A stretch of 64,000 bases of DNA from the NCBI GenBank assembly GCA_963842575.1, contig CAWJGS010000010.1:186001-250000 (forward strand), given 5' to 3'. Positions 7,629 to 17,379 of the stretch are shown piece after piece (position 1 is the stretch's first letter; every line of letters starts with the position of its first letter). Both the position numbers and the translations under genes were made by a program. This DNA is from JACDER01 sp963842575. Lineage in GTDB: Bacteria > Actinomycetota > Thermoleophilia > Gaiellales > Gaiellaceae. The notes beneath the pieces were generated by a model. That model did not search any database and was not told where the DNA came from. It saw nothing but the letters and a program-made list of their open reading frames with translations.

Positions 7629-8894
7629 TCAGCATCCGATGGCCCGGCGAAAGCCGCGCAGATCGGACATGAAGATCCCGCGCACGGGCTTCGAGAGCGT
7701 CCGCTCCCGGCCCGCCATGGGCAGCATCGCCTTCAGCGTCGCGCAGGCCTTCGACTTCCTTGCATCCGCCAGGTACGCCAGGGCACCGTCGAGTGCACTT
7801 GCCACTCGCCGGTGGAAGAGCTTTCCTCCCGGTGCAAACTGGCGCAGGCTCGCGGCCTGCTCCGCGATGTCCGGCGTCAGAAGGTACCCGCGCGTGCGGC
7901 CGCGATGCAGCCCGGTCCCAGCGATCTGGCCGCGGTCGTTCACCGACGTCGCGTAGGCGAACGTCCACGCCGCCTCGGCCGGTACGAGCTCGAGAAGGAG
8001 GCGCGCCGGCGCCGTCGGGGTCCGCGCGAGCCAAGCTGAGGTCAGGAAGAACGGATCGTCGTATGCCGTGCCCACGATGCGCAGCGAGTTGCTGATCGCG
8101 GCGGCCTCGCTGTTCTGGATGTCCGGCACGCGCAGAACGCGCATCGTGCCCGCGGAGCTGCGGTAGAAGGCGCGCACGAGGCCGGTCGACGTCGAGGCCG
8201 AGCCGACGACGTCGTTGCGCGCGTCGATCGCGGCGCCCTGCCCCTGGTTGAATCCGCGGGGGAGGGTGAAAGCGGAGAACGGCGTGCCCGTAGTGCGCCA
8301 GCGGCCGGGGACGAGCGGGAGGCCGGCCGAGCCGGCGACGGGCCCGTTCGTGCCGGGAGCGGTCCCTGTGGCCAGGCTGAACGGATCGCCGCCGCTCAGA
8401 GCGCGCATCCCCGCGGCCGCAGTCCATACGAACCCGCGCGGGTTCGCGGACGCGTCGAACGCGCGCCCGACGACCAGCCCGGCGTTGTTGATGTCCGCCG
8501 CGAAGCTCTGGTCGCCGCCGAGCGTCCCGAGATCCTTCATCCCCACGCCCTTGCGCCAGAGGAAAGCGTGCGAGCTGCGGCTGTGCGAGATCTGCGAGAA
8601 GCCGACGACCCAGCCGGAGTCGTTGATCGCGGTGGCGTAGCTCGACTCCCCGCCGAGCGTCCCCAGGTCGGTCATCACGCCGCGGTCCCAGACGAAGGCG
8701 TGCAGGAACCCGTCACCGGTCATCGAGAACCCGACGACCTGGCCCATCGCGTTGACGTCGGCGGCCGCCGTGACCGTCCCTCCCAGCGTCCCGAGGTCTC
8801 GCACCGCGTACTTCGCCTGACGCTCGGGTGCGGCCGTCGCCGAAGGCAGCAGCACGACAGCGAGAGCGAGGGCGGCTGCCAGCCGCGTCTTCAT
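7629..8894 (-). CDS. Secreted HAF-repeat protein
   Basis: The product has 421 residues with a signal peptide (MKTRLAAALALAVVLLPSATA) and repeated blades containing DLGTLGG and HAF-type motifs (HAFVWDRG, HAFLWRKG). This is the extracellular HAF repeat family, thought to form a propeller-like fold of unknown function. The last 100 residues lack repeats and hold two Cys. Its ATG overlaps the stop of the upstream XRE gene (ATGA), so the two are co-transcribed. Confidence 0.8.
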   Translation of the reverse strand: MKTRLAAALALAVVLLPSATAAPERQAKYAVRDLGTLGGTVTAAADVNAMGQVVGFSMTGDGFLHAFVWDRGVMTDLGTLGGESSYATAINDSGWVVGFSQISHSRSSHAFLWRKGVGMKDLGTLGGDQSFAADINNAGLVVGRAFDASANPRGFVWTAAAGMRALSGGDPFSLATGTAPGTNGPVAGSAGLPLVPGRWRTTGTPFSAFTLPRGFNQGQGAAIDARNDVVGSASTSTGLVRAFYRSSAGTMRVLRVPDIQNSEAAAISNSLRIVGTAYDDPFFLTSAWLARTPTAPARLLLELVPAEAAWTFAYATSVNDRGQIAGTGLHRGRTRGYLLTPDIAEQAASLRQFAPGGKLFHRRVASALDGALAYLADARKSKACATLKAMLPMAGRERTLSKPVRGIFMSDLRGFRRAIGC

Positions 8895-9130
8895 CCCAGC
8901 CGCTTGTAGAGCCGGTCTACGAGATCGGGCATCTGCTCGAGACGACTCGTGATGACCCGGACGCGGTACTCGAGGAAGTGCTCCGGCTCGACGCCGAGCG
9001 CCTTCGCGAGCTTCTTCACCACGTCGTCGGACGGGACGGGCCGGTTCCCGTGCACGAGATGGTTGAGGTAGCCGGCGGAGAGACCAGTCTGGTCGGCGAG
9101 ACCGCGGTACGTCACGTGCCGCTCGCCCAT
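8891..9130 (-). CDS. Small XRE-type helix-turn-helix protein
   Basis: The 79-residue ORF contains a Cro/CI HTH (TYRGLADQTGLSAGYLNHLVH then PSDDVVKKLAKALGV). Coding sense continues upstream of the ATG without a stop (TKRYSEQAFGPSVERL) up to the proS stop, where only an ATA at 9187 precedes it. The true protein is therefore probably about 98 residues with an unusual or misread start. It overlaps the HAF gene and may regulate it; that is inferred from position. Confidence 0.65.
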   Translation of the reverse strand: MGERHVTYRGLADQTGLSAGYLNHLVHGNRPVPSDDVVKKLAKALGVEPEHFLEYRVRVITSRLEQMPDLVDRLYKRLG

Positions 9131-9183
9131 GAGCCGCTCGACCGACGGGCCGAACGCCTGCTCGCTGTATCGCTTCGTGCGTG

Positions 9184-10861
9184 CTATTGCCGAACCCCTT
9201 CCACTACCCGCTCTAGTTCTACACGTTGCTCGTCACCCGTGGCGCGGTCGCGTACGTCGACCGCCCCGTCCTCGAGCGTCTTGCGTCCGACGGTGACGCG
9301 CGTAGGGGCAGCCGATCAGGTCGGCGTCGGCGAACTTCTCGCCCGGGCGCAGGTCGTCGCGGTCGTCGAGGAGGACGGAGAGCCCGGCTGCGTCGAGAAG
9401 CGCGGCGACGCGCTCTGCCTGCTCCTCCACGCCCGTGAGCGCGACGACGTGGACGTCGTACGGCGCGACCGCTGCGCGGCCAGGCGATCCCGTTCTCGTC
9501 GTGATGCTGCTCGACGATCGCCGCCATCACGCGGCCGGGGCCGATGCCGTAGCTCCCGCCGAGGAGCGGCTTCTCGGTGCCGTCCTCGTCCAGGAACGTC
9601 GCCTCCAGCGCGGCGGAGTAGTAGCTGCCGAAGTTGAAGATGTGCCCGACCTCGATCGCGGTCTGGAAGCTCAGGCGGCCCCCGCACTCGGGGCAGCGGT
9701 CGCCCTCGATCGGCTCGCGCAGGTCGGCGAAGCGCGGCTCGTAGTCGCGGCCGGCCTCGACGCCGCGGAGGTGGAAGCCGTCCCGGTTCGCGCCCGCGAC
9801 GAACTGCCCTTCGCGCAGCGCCTCGTCGGCGATGATCTCGCCCTCGAAGCCGATCGGCCCGAGCGAGCCTCCGTCCGGCGCCGAAGGCGGTGCGGATCTC
9901 GTCGTCCGTCGCGGGCCGCGACGCGCCGGGTAGCGCGTCGTACAGCTTCGTCTCGCTGAGCCGGTCGTCGCCGCGGATCAGCGCGAGCACGAGCGTGCCG
10001 TCGTCCTTGACGACCGGCATCGCCTTCGACGTCGCCGACGCGTCGATGCCGAGAAACTCCGCCAGCCCCTCGATCGTGGTGACGCCGGGCGTCTCGACCT
10101 CCTCGGGAGCGCTCAGCGGCTCCGGGAGCTGCGCGTCGGACGGAATCGCCCGCGCGACCTCGAGATCCGCCGCGTAGTCGCCGTTCTCGCACAGGACGAG
10201 CGTGTTCTCGCCCGAGCCGGAGGGCGCGAGGAAGTCGAAGCTGAGCTTGCCTGCCCATGATCCCGCTCTCGGCCTGGACGTAGTACGTCTGGAGGCCGCA
10301 GCGCTCGAAGATCTTCTCGTAGGCCTCGCGGTTCGCCTCGAAGCTCCGGACGAAGCCCTCCTCGTCGCGGTCGAACGAGTAGGCGTCCTTCATGACGAAC
10401 TCGCGGACGCGGAGAAGGCCGCCCCGGGCGCGCGGCTCGTCGCGGTCCTTCGTCTGGAAGTGGTACCAGAGCTGCGGCAGCTCCTTGTACGACTGGATCT
10501 CCCGCGCGTGGAAGGTGGCCGTCTCCTCGTGCGTCACCGGGAGGATGAAGTCGGCGTCCCGTCCGGTCCTTGATGCGGAAGATCTCGGGGATCCAGATCG
10601 CGGCCCGTCGCCTCCCAGAGCTCCGCCGGGCGTGAGGACCGGCATGAGCATCTCCTGCCCGCCGATCGCGTCCATCTCCTCGCGGATGATCTGCTCGATC
10701 TTGCGGTGGACGCGCCAGCCGAGCGGCATGAACGTCCACAGGCCGGTGCTGACCTGGCGGATGAAGCCGCCGCGGACGAGCAGCTTGTGGCTGACCGCCT
10801 CGGCGTCGGCGGGATCGTCGCGCAGCGTGGGAAGGAAGAGCTGTGAGGCCCGAGCGATCAT
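9184..10861 (-). CDS. proS: Prolyl-tRNA synthetase, multiply frameshifted
   Basis: This encodes bacterial-type ProRS, which charges tRNA-Pro. The start (IARASQLFLPTLRDDPADAE), the motif THEETATFHAREI and the ending EDGAVDVRDRATGDEQRVEL are clear and collinear. The reading frame switches at least six times, near 10630, 10600, 10560, 10250, 9890, 9480 and 9310. The overall length (about 559 codons) and the editing-domain segment are normal. Since proS is essential and no fragment is missing, sequencing indels are the likely cause. It follows ispG by 15 nt. Confidence 0.8.
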
Positions 10862-10876
10862 CGTTGTCGCCCGAGA

Positions 10877-12016
10877 CTACTCGGAACCCAGCGGGATCAG
10901 GGAGGCCTCGGCCATGGCGAGCGCCGCGGGCTTCGCCATCTTGAGCCGCTTCGGCCGGTGCATGCCGTCGGCGATCCACTTGTCGATCTCGAAGAAGAGC
11001 TCGTCTATGAGGATGTCCGACGAGACCTTCTTCAGGACGCGGCCGTGCGCGTAGAGGAAGCCGACGTCACGGCCTCCCGCGATGCCGAAGTCGGCGTCGC
11101 CGGCCTCCCCCGGTCCGTTGACTGCGCACCCGAGGACCGCGACCTCGAAGTGCTGGGGATACGCGGCGAGGCGCTCCTCGACCTTCTCCGCAAGCGTCTG
11201 GACGCCGACGTTGTCGCGCCCGCACGAGGGGCAGGCGATCATGATCGGGCCGCGCTCCCGCAGGCCGAGCGACTTGAGGATCTCGAAGCCGACCTTGACC
11301 TCCTCGACCGGGTCGGCGGTCAGCGAGACGCGCAGGGTGTCCCCGATGCCGTCCACGAGCAGCGCGCCCATGCCGACGGCGCTCTTGATCGAGCCGGAGA
11401 AGGGCGTGCCTGCCTCGGTGACGCCGAGATGAAGCGGGTAGGGCACCTTCGCCGAAAGCATGCGATAGGCGCGGATCATCGTCGTCACGTGGCTCGACTT
11501 GACGGAGATCTTGAAGTCGCGGTAGTCGAGCTTCTCGAGCAGGCGGACCTCCTCGAGCGCGGCCTCGACGAGCGCTTCGGCCTGGTCCTGCTGCGCGAGG
11601 TCGTACAGGTGCTTCGGGAGCGAGCCGGAGTTCGCGCCGATCCGCATCGGGATCCCGGCCGCCTTGGCCTTCTTCACGACCTGCTCGACCTTCTCTGGTC
11701 CCCCGATGTTGCCGGGGTTGATCCGTACGGCGGCGACACCCGAGTCGATCGCCTTGAGGGCGAGGCTCGCGTTGAAGTGGATGTCCGCGATGACCGGGAT
11801 CGGCGAGAAGCGGACGATCTGCTTCAGCGCCTCGGCGTCCTCTTCCTTCGGCACGGCGCAGCGCACGACCTCGCAGCCGGCGGAAGCGAGCGCGGCGATC
11901 TGCGCGGTCGTCGCCTCGACGTCGCGCGTCGGCGTCAGCGTCATCGACTGGACGACGACGGGCGCTCCGCCGCCGATCCGGACGCCGCCTACGGAAATCG
12001 AGCGCTCACTGGCCAT
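10877..12016 (-). CDS. ispG: 4-hydroxy-3-methylbut-2-enyl diphosphate synthase
   Basis: IspG (GcpE), 379 residues, is the penultimate enzyme of the MEP isoprenoid pathway and converts MEcPP to HMBPP with a 4Fe-4S cluster. The TIM-barrel start (IGGGAPVVVQSMTLTPTRD) and the cluster cysteines (CPSCGR near residue 262 and LGCAVNGPGEA near 297) are present. It follows rseP and dxr, a common arrangement. A TACAAT hexamer 8 nt before the ATG suggests its own leaderless promoter. Confidence 0.95.
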   Translation of the reverse strand: MASERSISVGGVRIGGGAPVVVQSMTLTPTRDVEATTAQIAALASAGCEVVRCAVPKEEDAEALKQIVRFSPIPVIADIHFNASLALKAIDSGVAAVRINPGNIGGPEKVEQVVKKAKAAGIPMRIGANSGSLPKHLYDLAQQDQAEALVEAALEEVRLLEKLDYRDFKISVKSSHVTTMIRAYRMLSAKVPYPLHLGVTEAGTPFSGSIKSAVGMGALLVDGIGDTLRVSLTADPVEEVKVGFEILKSLGLRERGPIMIACPSCGRDNVGVQTLAEKVEERLAAYPQHFEVAVLGCAVNGPGEAGDADFGIAGGRDVGFLYAHGRVLKKVSSDILIDELFFEIDKWIADGMHRPKRLKMAKPAALAMAEASLIPLGSE

Positions 12017-12024
12017 TTCGCCCG

Positions 12025-12030
12025 ATTGTA
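12025..12030 (-). promoter_or_regulatory. -10 element of ispG (leaderless type)
   Basis: TACAAT on the minus strand is followed by 8 nt and the ispG ATG. No Shine-Dalgarno is present. Confidence 0.55.
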
Positions 12031-12039
12031 GTTGGGGGG

Positions 12040-13266
12040 CTACCCGCCGCCCAAACGGCCTATGTCATTCGAGAGGCCGACGAAGAAGAGCAGCACGACG
12101 AGGAAGATCCCGACCGCGGAGACCCGCTCGTAGATCTCGCGCTTGACCGCGCGGCCGCGGATCCCCTCCACGATCGAGAAGACGATGTGCCCGCCGTCGA
12201 GCGGTAGTAGCGGCAGGAGGTTGAGGAGCGCCAGCGAGAGGCTGATCAGCCCGAGCACCCAGAGGTAGTTCTGCACGCCTTCGTTGAGCGCGGTCGACGA
12301 GCCCTGGACGATCCCGACGGGGCTGGAGATGTCCTTTCGGCCCTCGCCGTGGACGAGGTTGCTCAGCGAGACGCCGATCTGCTTCGTGACCTCGCCCGTG
12401 AGCTTGATCGACTGCCAGAAGGCAGCGGGCGCGGCCAACCCCCGCCCCTCGAGGGTGAAGCCGAGCCGGTAGCGCCCGTCGACCTTGTGCGCGCGCACCG
12501 GCTTCAAGGGCGGGATCAACTTGCCGTCCCGCTGGACACGCAGGACCAGGTCCCTCTTTCCGTCCGACCCGGAGATTCGAGCCGGGATGTCCTGCGGCGT
12601 GTTCACGATCACGCCGTTGATGGCGTAGATCTTGTCCCCGGGATGCAGGCCGGCGCGCATCGCCGGCTCGCCGCTCGAGACGGAGCCGACCGTCGCGGTC
12701 GCCTTACCGCCGCCGGCCATGAAGAGAGCCGCGAACAGGATGATCGCGAACAGCAGGTTCATGCCGGGCCCGGCGAAGATGACGAAGACGCGCTTCCACG
12801 TCCGCTGCCGCCAGTACGCCTCGGGGCTGAGCGCCTCGCGCGCCTCGCGGACGCCGCGCTCGGCGGCCCGCCGCGCTCCAGGCGCGACGAGGGAGCGGTC
12901 GACCTCCGTCCCCAGCTCGTCCACGGCCAGCCGCGCCTCCTCCTCACGGCCCTCCGCGAGGGCGCGCTTGAGCCGCTCCGTCGGGCCGTACAGCTGCGGG
13001 GCCTCCTGGAGCGCCGGGCCGAGATGCGCGTCCACGTCGGACGCCGCCATGCGGTGCATCCCCGGGATCTTCACGTAGCCGCCGAGCGGAATAGCGCCGA
13101 TCCCGTACTCGATGCCTTGCTTGCTCGTTCGCTTGACCAGCGCAGGCGGGAAGCCGATGTAGAAGCGGGTCGGCTTCATCCCGACCAGCCGCGCCGCGAA
13201 GAAGTGGCCCGCTTCGTGCACGAGGATCAGGAACGCCAGGCCGAGGATCGAGATGACGAGGCTCAA
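12040..13266 (-). CDS. rseP: RIP metalloprotease RseP (site-2 protease)
   Basis: A 408-residue membrane M50 protease that cleaves anti-sigma factors or signal-peptide remnants within the membrane. The zinc motif HEAGH (residue 18) lies in the first membrane helix, a PDZ domain (GLHPGDKIYAINGVIV) is central, and NLLPLLPLDGGH supplies the third ligand. An Arg/Glu-rich insertion at residues 95-150 lies between the first helix and the PDZ. The start is TTG at 13266, overlapping the dxr stop as TTGA. Confidence 0.92.
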   Translation of the reverse strand: MSLVISILGLAFLILVHEAGHFFAARLVGMKPTRFYIGFPPALVKRTSKQGIEYGIGAIPLGGYVKIPGMHRMAASDVDAHLGPALQEAPQLYGPTERLKRALAEGREEEARLAVDELGTEVDRSLVAPGARRAAERGVREAREALSPEAYWRQRTWKRVFVIFAGPGMNLLFAIILFAALFMAGGGKATATVGSVSSGEPAMRAGLHPGDKIYAINGVIVNTPQDIPARISGSDGKRDLVLRVQRDGKLIPPLKPVRAHKVDGRYRLGFTLEGRGLAAPAAFWQSIKLTGEVTKQIGVSLSNLVHGEGRKDISSPVGIVQGSSTALNEGVQNYLWVLGLISLSLALLNLLPLLPLDGGHIVFSIVEGIRGRAVKREIYERVSAVGIFLVVLLFFVGLSNDIGRLGGG

Positions 13267-14322
13267 ACGGGCACTCCTTGCCCGGCGAGCCGGCGCGCCT
13301 GCGCATCGGCCTCCACCAGGTCGTCGCGGTCACGCGGCGGTGCGCCGTCCGCGGCCGCCAGGGTCTCCGCGACCACGTCGGCGATCGCGAGGAAGGGAAG
13401 CCGGCCGTCCAGGAACGCCGCCACGGCGACCTCGTTGGCGGCGTTGTACGCGCACGGATACGTCCCGCCCAGCTCCCCTGCACGCCGCGCGAGCGCGAGC
13501 ATCGGGAACGTCTCCAGGTCGGGGGCGCTCGAACTCCAGCGTGAGGCCCGCCGCGAGGTCGAGGGACGGAGTCGGCGTCCCCGCGCGCTCGGGATACGTG
13601 AGCGCGAACGAGATGGGCACGCGCATGTCCGGGTACCCGAGATGCGCGAGCGCGGCGCCGTCGCGGAAGCGCACGAGCGCGTGAACGATCGACGTCGGAT
13701 GGACGACCACCTCGATCCGCTCGTACGGCAGGTCGAAGAGGAAGTGCGCCTCGATGAGCTCGAGGCCCTTGTTCGCCAGCGTGGCGGAGTCGATCGTGAT
13801 CTTCGGGCCCATGTTCCAGGTCGGGTGCGCGAGCGCCTGCGCAGGGGTTACGTCGAGCAGCTCGCCGCGGTTCTTGCCGCGAAACGGGCCGCCTGAAGCG
13901 GTCAGGACGAGCGTCTCCACCGACTCCTGCGAACGGCCTTCTAGGCACTGGAAGGCAGCGCTGTGCTCGCTGTCGACCGGAAGGAGACGGCCTCCTCCCC
14001 GCTCCCGGGCCGCGAGCGCGAGCTCGCCTGCGACCACGAGGCTCTCCTTGTTCGCGAGCGCGAGCGCGATCCCGCGCTCGAGCGTCCAGAGGGTCGCGTC
14101 GAGGCCGGCGAAACCGACGACCGCGTTGAGGACGAGGTCCGGCTCCGCGCGCTCGAGCAACTCCGTGAGATCGCCGCCGACCTGCGTCAGCGGCGCGAGC
14201 CCGTCGATCGGCTGGGATCCGGAAGCGGCGGCGACGAGCTCGAGCTCGGGATGCGCGTCGATGATCTCCAGGGATTGCCGCCCGATCGAGCCGGTGGCGC
14301 CGAGCAGCGCTACGCGTTTCAC
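13263..14322 (-). CDS. dxr: 1-deoxy-D-xylulose 5-phosphate reductoisomerase, one frameshift
   Basis: Dxr makes MEP from DXP, the committed step of the MEP pathway. The NADPH motif VALLGATGSIG starts at residue 3. ALANKESLVVAG, VDSEHSAAFQCLEG and the metal/substrate loop ASGGPFRG are present. The frame breaks near 13525, after GLTLEFE. The C-terminal part (FPMLALARRAGELGGTYPCA) continues in the next frame to the TGA at 13263, so one base is off. GTG 14322 is chosen to match family N-termini and because TACACT lies 6 nt upstream. Confidence 0.9.
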
Positions 14323-14328
14323 CGAATT

Positions 14329-14334
14329 AGTGTA
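14329..14334 (-). promoter_or_regulatory. -10 element of dxr (leaderless type)
   Basis: TACACT on the minus strand, then 6 nt (aattcg), then GTG. It lies just inside the 21-nt gap after cdsA. Confidence 0.5.
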
Positions 14335-14343
14335 AGGCCACAC

Positions 14344-15288
14344 TTAGATGGTTGGTGCCATGAGATCGCCTGCTCCGGGGCGCGAGCTGGTGCGTCTGGG
14401 GCGCCTTGCCGATGCCGGAGCATCGGTGAGCGGCCGACGCGGCGAAGCGCGCCGGGGAGGCGGCCGCGCAGCCGGACGCGCGCGGCTCGCCACGGCCACG
14501 CCGTAGGCAACGAGCATGTAGAACGAGGCGACGACGGCGAACAGCTGTGCGTCGATCCGGTCGAGCATTCCGCCGTGCCCGGCCAGCAGCGTCCCCGTGT
14601 CCTTGACGTGCATGTCGCGCTTGATCGCCGACTCGAACAGGTCGCCGACCGGCGCCGCGACCGCGATCACGATCCCGAGGACGACCGCCTGCCAGTCAGC
14701 CAGGAAATGCTGCTTGTACATGGCGAAGAACGGGACGAGGATGGCCACGATCGTTCCGCCGACGAATCCCTCCCAGGTCTTGCCCGGCGAGGTCCTCGGC
14801 GCGAGCTTGTGCCGCCCGAACAGCCTTCCCGTGAAGTACGCGGCCGTGTCGGCGGCGAAGACGGCGAGGACCACGGTCAGCGTCGCCAGCTGCGCGTGCA
14901 CGGGAATGTCGCGCAGCAGGATGAGATGGCCCAGGCCGAGCCCGATCCATCCCACGCCCAGGATGGTCGTTCCCACGGAGACTGTCGTCGGCGGGGTCGT
15001 GTCGGCGACGCCCTTGAGCAGGAACGCGAACGCGAGCGTGGCCATGAAGCCGGCGAGCATCCACGTGATGCCGCCGAGCTGTGCCCCCAGGAGGGCGCAG
15101 AGCGTTCCCGCGAAGCCGGCGAGCACGACCGGCCGGAGGTTGCGCGTCATCGTGTACAGCTCGTGCAGCGCGATGAAGCCGACGACGACGGCGAGCGCGA
15201 ACAGCCACCACCCGCCGAGCCACAGCAGTCCGACGACGGCGGGGAGGCCGACCACCGCGACCATGATCCGCGACCAGAAGTTGCTCAT
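14344..15288 (-). CDS. cdsA: Phosphatidate cytidylyltransferase
   Basis: CdsA makes CDP-diacylglycerol from phosphatidate and CTP at the membrane. The 314 residues hold about eight hydrophobic segments and the family signature SAIKRDMHVKDTGTLLAGHG near residue 220. The last 45 residues are an Arg/Pro/Ala-rich tail beyond the usual end. The ATG overlaps the uppS stop (ATGA). Confidence 0.93.
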   Translation of the reverse strand: MSNFWSRIMVAVVGLPAVVGLLWLGGWWLFALAVVVGFIALHELYTMTRNLRPVVLAGFAGTLCALLGAQLGGITWMLAGFMATLAFAFLLKGVADTTPPTTVSVGTTILGVGWIGLGLGHLILLRDIPVHAQLATLTVVLAVFAADTAAYFTGRLFGRHKLAPRTSPGKTWEGFVGGTIVAILVPFFAMYKQHFLADWQAVVLGIVIAVAAPVGDLFESAIKRDMHVKDTGTLLAGHGGMLDRIDAQLFAVVASFYMLVAYGVAVASRARPAARPPPRRASPRRPLTDAPASARRPRRTSSRPGAGDLMAPTI

Positions 15289-16019
15289 CGCCCGCCGAAG
15301 CGGCGCCTGCGGCGGGAGTACTCCTCGAGCGCTTCGTGCAGGACGCCTTCGTCGAAGTCCGGCCAGAGGCAGTCGACGAAGACGAGCTCCGAGTAGGCGA
15401 GCTGCCAGAGGAGGAAGTTCGAGATCCGCTGCTCGCCGGACGTCCGGATGAGCAGGTCCGGCTCGAGCAGCTCAGGGTCCGCGAGCGCGGCGGCGAAAGC
15501 GTCCTCGTCCACGTCCTCCGGCGGCGTTCCCGCCTCGATCAGACGGCGCGCGGCGTCCACCAGCTCCGCCCGGCCGCCGTAATCGAACGCGACCCAGAGG
15601 TCGATGCGGTCGTTCCCCTCTGTCTCGTCCTCCATCGCCACCATCCGCGCCTGCAGCGCCGCAGGGGCGCGGTCGCGGCGGCCGATGAAGCGCACCTTCA
15701 CACCCTGGGCGGCCAGGTCGGGAAGCTCCCGCTCGATCGTCTCCTCGAAGATCCCCATCAGCGCGGAGACCTCATCCGTCGGCCGTGTCCAGTTCTCCGT
15801 CGAGAACGCGTAGACGGTCAGGGACTCGACGCCGAGGTCGATGGACGCCTCGACGGTGCGACGGAGCGCGCGCGTGCCGGCCCGGTGGCCCTCGGCGACC
15901 GGCAGGCCGCGGGTCTCCGCCCAGCGGCCGTTGCCGTCCATGATGATCGCGATCGAGCGCGGAATGTCCGGGACGTCCGGCCGAGCGGCCGGCTCGGCAA
16001 CAGAAGCGCGCTGGTGCAC
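15285..16019 (-). CDS. uppS: Isoprenyl (undecaprenyl) diphosphate synthase
   Basis: A cis-prenyltransferase that builds the C55 lipid carrier for wall synthesis. IIMDGNGRWAE carries the catalytic Asp, and LIRTSGEQRISNFLLWQ and SELVFVDCLWPDF are the conserved C-terminal boxes. At 244 residues it is normal. GTG 16019 is chosen since coding sense before IPRSIAIIMDG is already non-conserved and frr ends 29 nt upstream. It is co-transcribed with cdsA (4-nt overlap). Confidence 0.93.
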   Translation of the reverse strand: MHQRASVAEPAARPDVPDIPRSIAIIMDGNGRWAETRGLPVAEGHRAGTRALRRTVEASIDLGVESLTVYAFSTENWTRPTDEVSALMGIFEETIERELPDLAAQGVKVRFIGRRDRAPAALQARMVAMEDETEGNDRIDLWVAFDYGGRAELVDAARRLIEAGTPPEDVDEDAFAAALADPELLEPDLLIRTSGEQRISNFLLWQLAYSELVFVDCLWPDFDEGVLHEALEEYSRRRRRFGGR

Positions 16020-16048
16020 AGTGCCAGCCCCGTTCGGCGGAACGGAGC

Positions 16049-16612
16049 TCAGACCTCCATGATCTCTTGCTCTTTGTGCTGCAGCAGCTCGTCGATCGAC
16101 TTCGTGTGCGCGTCGGTCAGCTTCTGCACCTGCTCCTCCGCGCGATGTTCCTCGTCCGAGCCGACCTCGCCGTTGTTCGACAGCTCCTTGAGATGGTGGA
16201 TGGCGTCCCGACGGATGTTGCGCACCGCGACACGTCCCTCCTCGGCGATGTGGCGGACGACCTTGACGAGCTCCTTCCGCCGTTCCTCGGTCAGCTGCGG
16301 GATCGGTAGGCGGATGATCTTGCCGTCGTTCGAGGGCGTGAGGCCCAGATCCGACTCCATGAGCGCGCGCTCGATCTCCTTGACGGAGTTGGGGTCGAAC
16401 GGCTGGATCGTCAGCATGCGCGGCTCCGGGACGTTGATCGTCGCGAGCTGGCGGAGCGGCGTCGGCTGACCGTAATAGTCGACGTTGACGCGGTCGAGGA
16501 GCGCGGCGGACGCGCGCCCGGTGCGCACCGTGTTCAGCTCGTTGCGTGCGGACTCGACCGACTTGTCCATGCGCTTCGAGGCATCCGAGATCCACTCGTC
16601 GATGGCGGCCAT
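16049..16612 (-). CDS. frr: Ribosome recycling factor
   Basis: RRF, 187 residues, splits post-termination ribosomes with EF-G. The family boxes are visible: NTVRTGRASAALLDRVNVDYY, ATINVPEPRMLTIQPFD and LPIPQLTEERRKELVK. The ATG shares one base with the pyrH stop (TGATG). The pyrH-frr-uppS-cdsA order is standard for bacteria. Confidence 0.95.
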   Translation of the reverse strand: MAAIDEWISDASKRMDKSVESARNELNTVRTGRASAALLDRVNVDYYGQPTPLRQLATINVPEPRMLTIQPFDPNSVKEIERALMESDLGLTPSNDGKIIRLPIPQLTEERRKELVKVVRHIAEEGRVAVRNIRRDAIHHLKELSNNGEVGSDEEHRAEEQVQKLTDAHTKSIDELLQHKEQEIMEV

Positions 16613-17379
16613 CAGCTCTCCTTTCCGGTCGAGATGATCGTTCCGAGCCGCTCGCCGGAGAGGATCCGGCGGATGTTCCCGTCGGCCTGCTCGAACACGT
16701 AGATGGGCAGGTTGTTCTCACGGCACAGCGACAGTGCGGTCGCGTCCATCACCTTGAGGTCGCGCTCGATCGCCTCCGCGTGCGTGAGCTCCGGCAGGAA
16801 CCGGGCGTTCGGATCGAGCCTGGGATCGCCGTCGTAGACCCCCTCCACCCCGTGTTTGGCCATGAGGATCGCTTCCGCGTTGATCTCGAGCGCGCGCAGT
16901 GCGCCGGCCGTGTCGCTGGAGAAGAACGGGTTGCCGGTCCCGGCCGCGAAGATGACGACGCGTCCCTTCTCGAGATGGCGGATCGCACGGCGGCGGATGT
17001 ACGGCTCGGCGACCTCCGAGACCGCCAGCGCGGACAGGACGCGCGTCTGCGCGCCGCGCCGTTCGAGCGCATCCTGGAGGACGAGCGAGTTGAGGACGAT
17101 CGCGAGCATTCCGGCGTAGTCCGCCGTGGCGCGGTCCATCCCCTCGGCCGCGGCGGCCATCCCGCGCCAGATGTTTCCGCCGCCGGTGACGATCGCGATC
17201 TCGAGCCCCGTCGCATGAACCTCGACGATCTCCGCCGCGATGGCGTCGATGCAGTCGGGATCGAGCCCGAACTCACGGTCGCCCATGAGGGCCTCGCCGG
17301 AGAGCTTGAGGAGGACGCGGTGAAACGCTGTCGCGGCCGGTTTGCCGGCCGGGGCTTCTTGCTGGTCGACGGCCGTCAC
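16612..17379 (-). CDS. pyrH: Uridylate kinase
   Basis: A hexameric UMP kinase of the amino-acid kinase fold; it phosphorylates UMP to UDP for nucleotide and wall-sugar pools. VLLKLSGEALMGD, IVTGGGNIWRG and AAGTGNPFFSSDTAGALRA are clear. The 255 residues include about 20 extra hydrophilic N-terminal residues. The GTG start overlaps the tsf stop by 4 nt. Confidence 0.95.
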   Translation of the reverse strand: MTAVDQQEAPAGKPAATAFHRVLLKLSGEALMGDREFGLDPDCIDAIAAEIVEVHATGLEIAIVTGGGNIWRGMAAAAEGMDRATADYAGMLAIVLNSLVLQDALERRGAQTRVLSALAVSEVAEPYIRRRAIRHLEKGRVVIFAAGTGNPFFSSDTAGALRALEINAEAILMAKHGVEGVYDGDPRLDPNARFLPELTHAEAIERDLKVMDATALSLCRENNLPIYVFEQADGNIRRILSGERLGTIISTGKES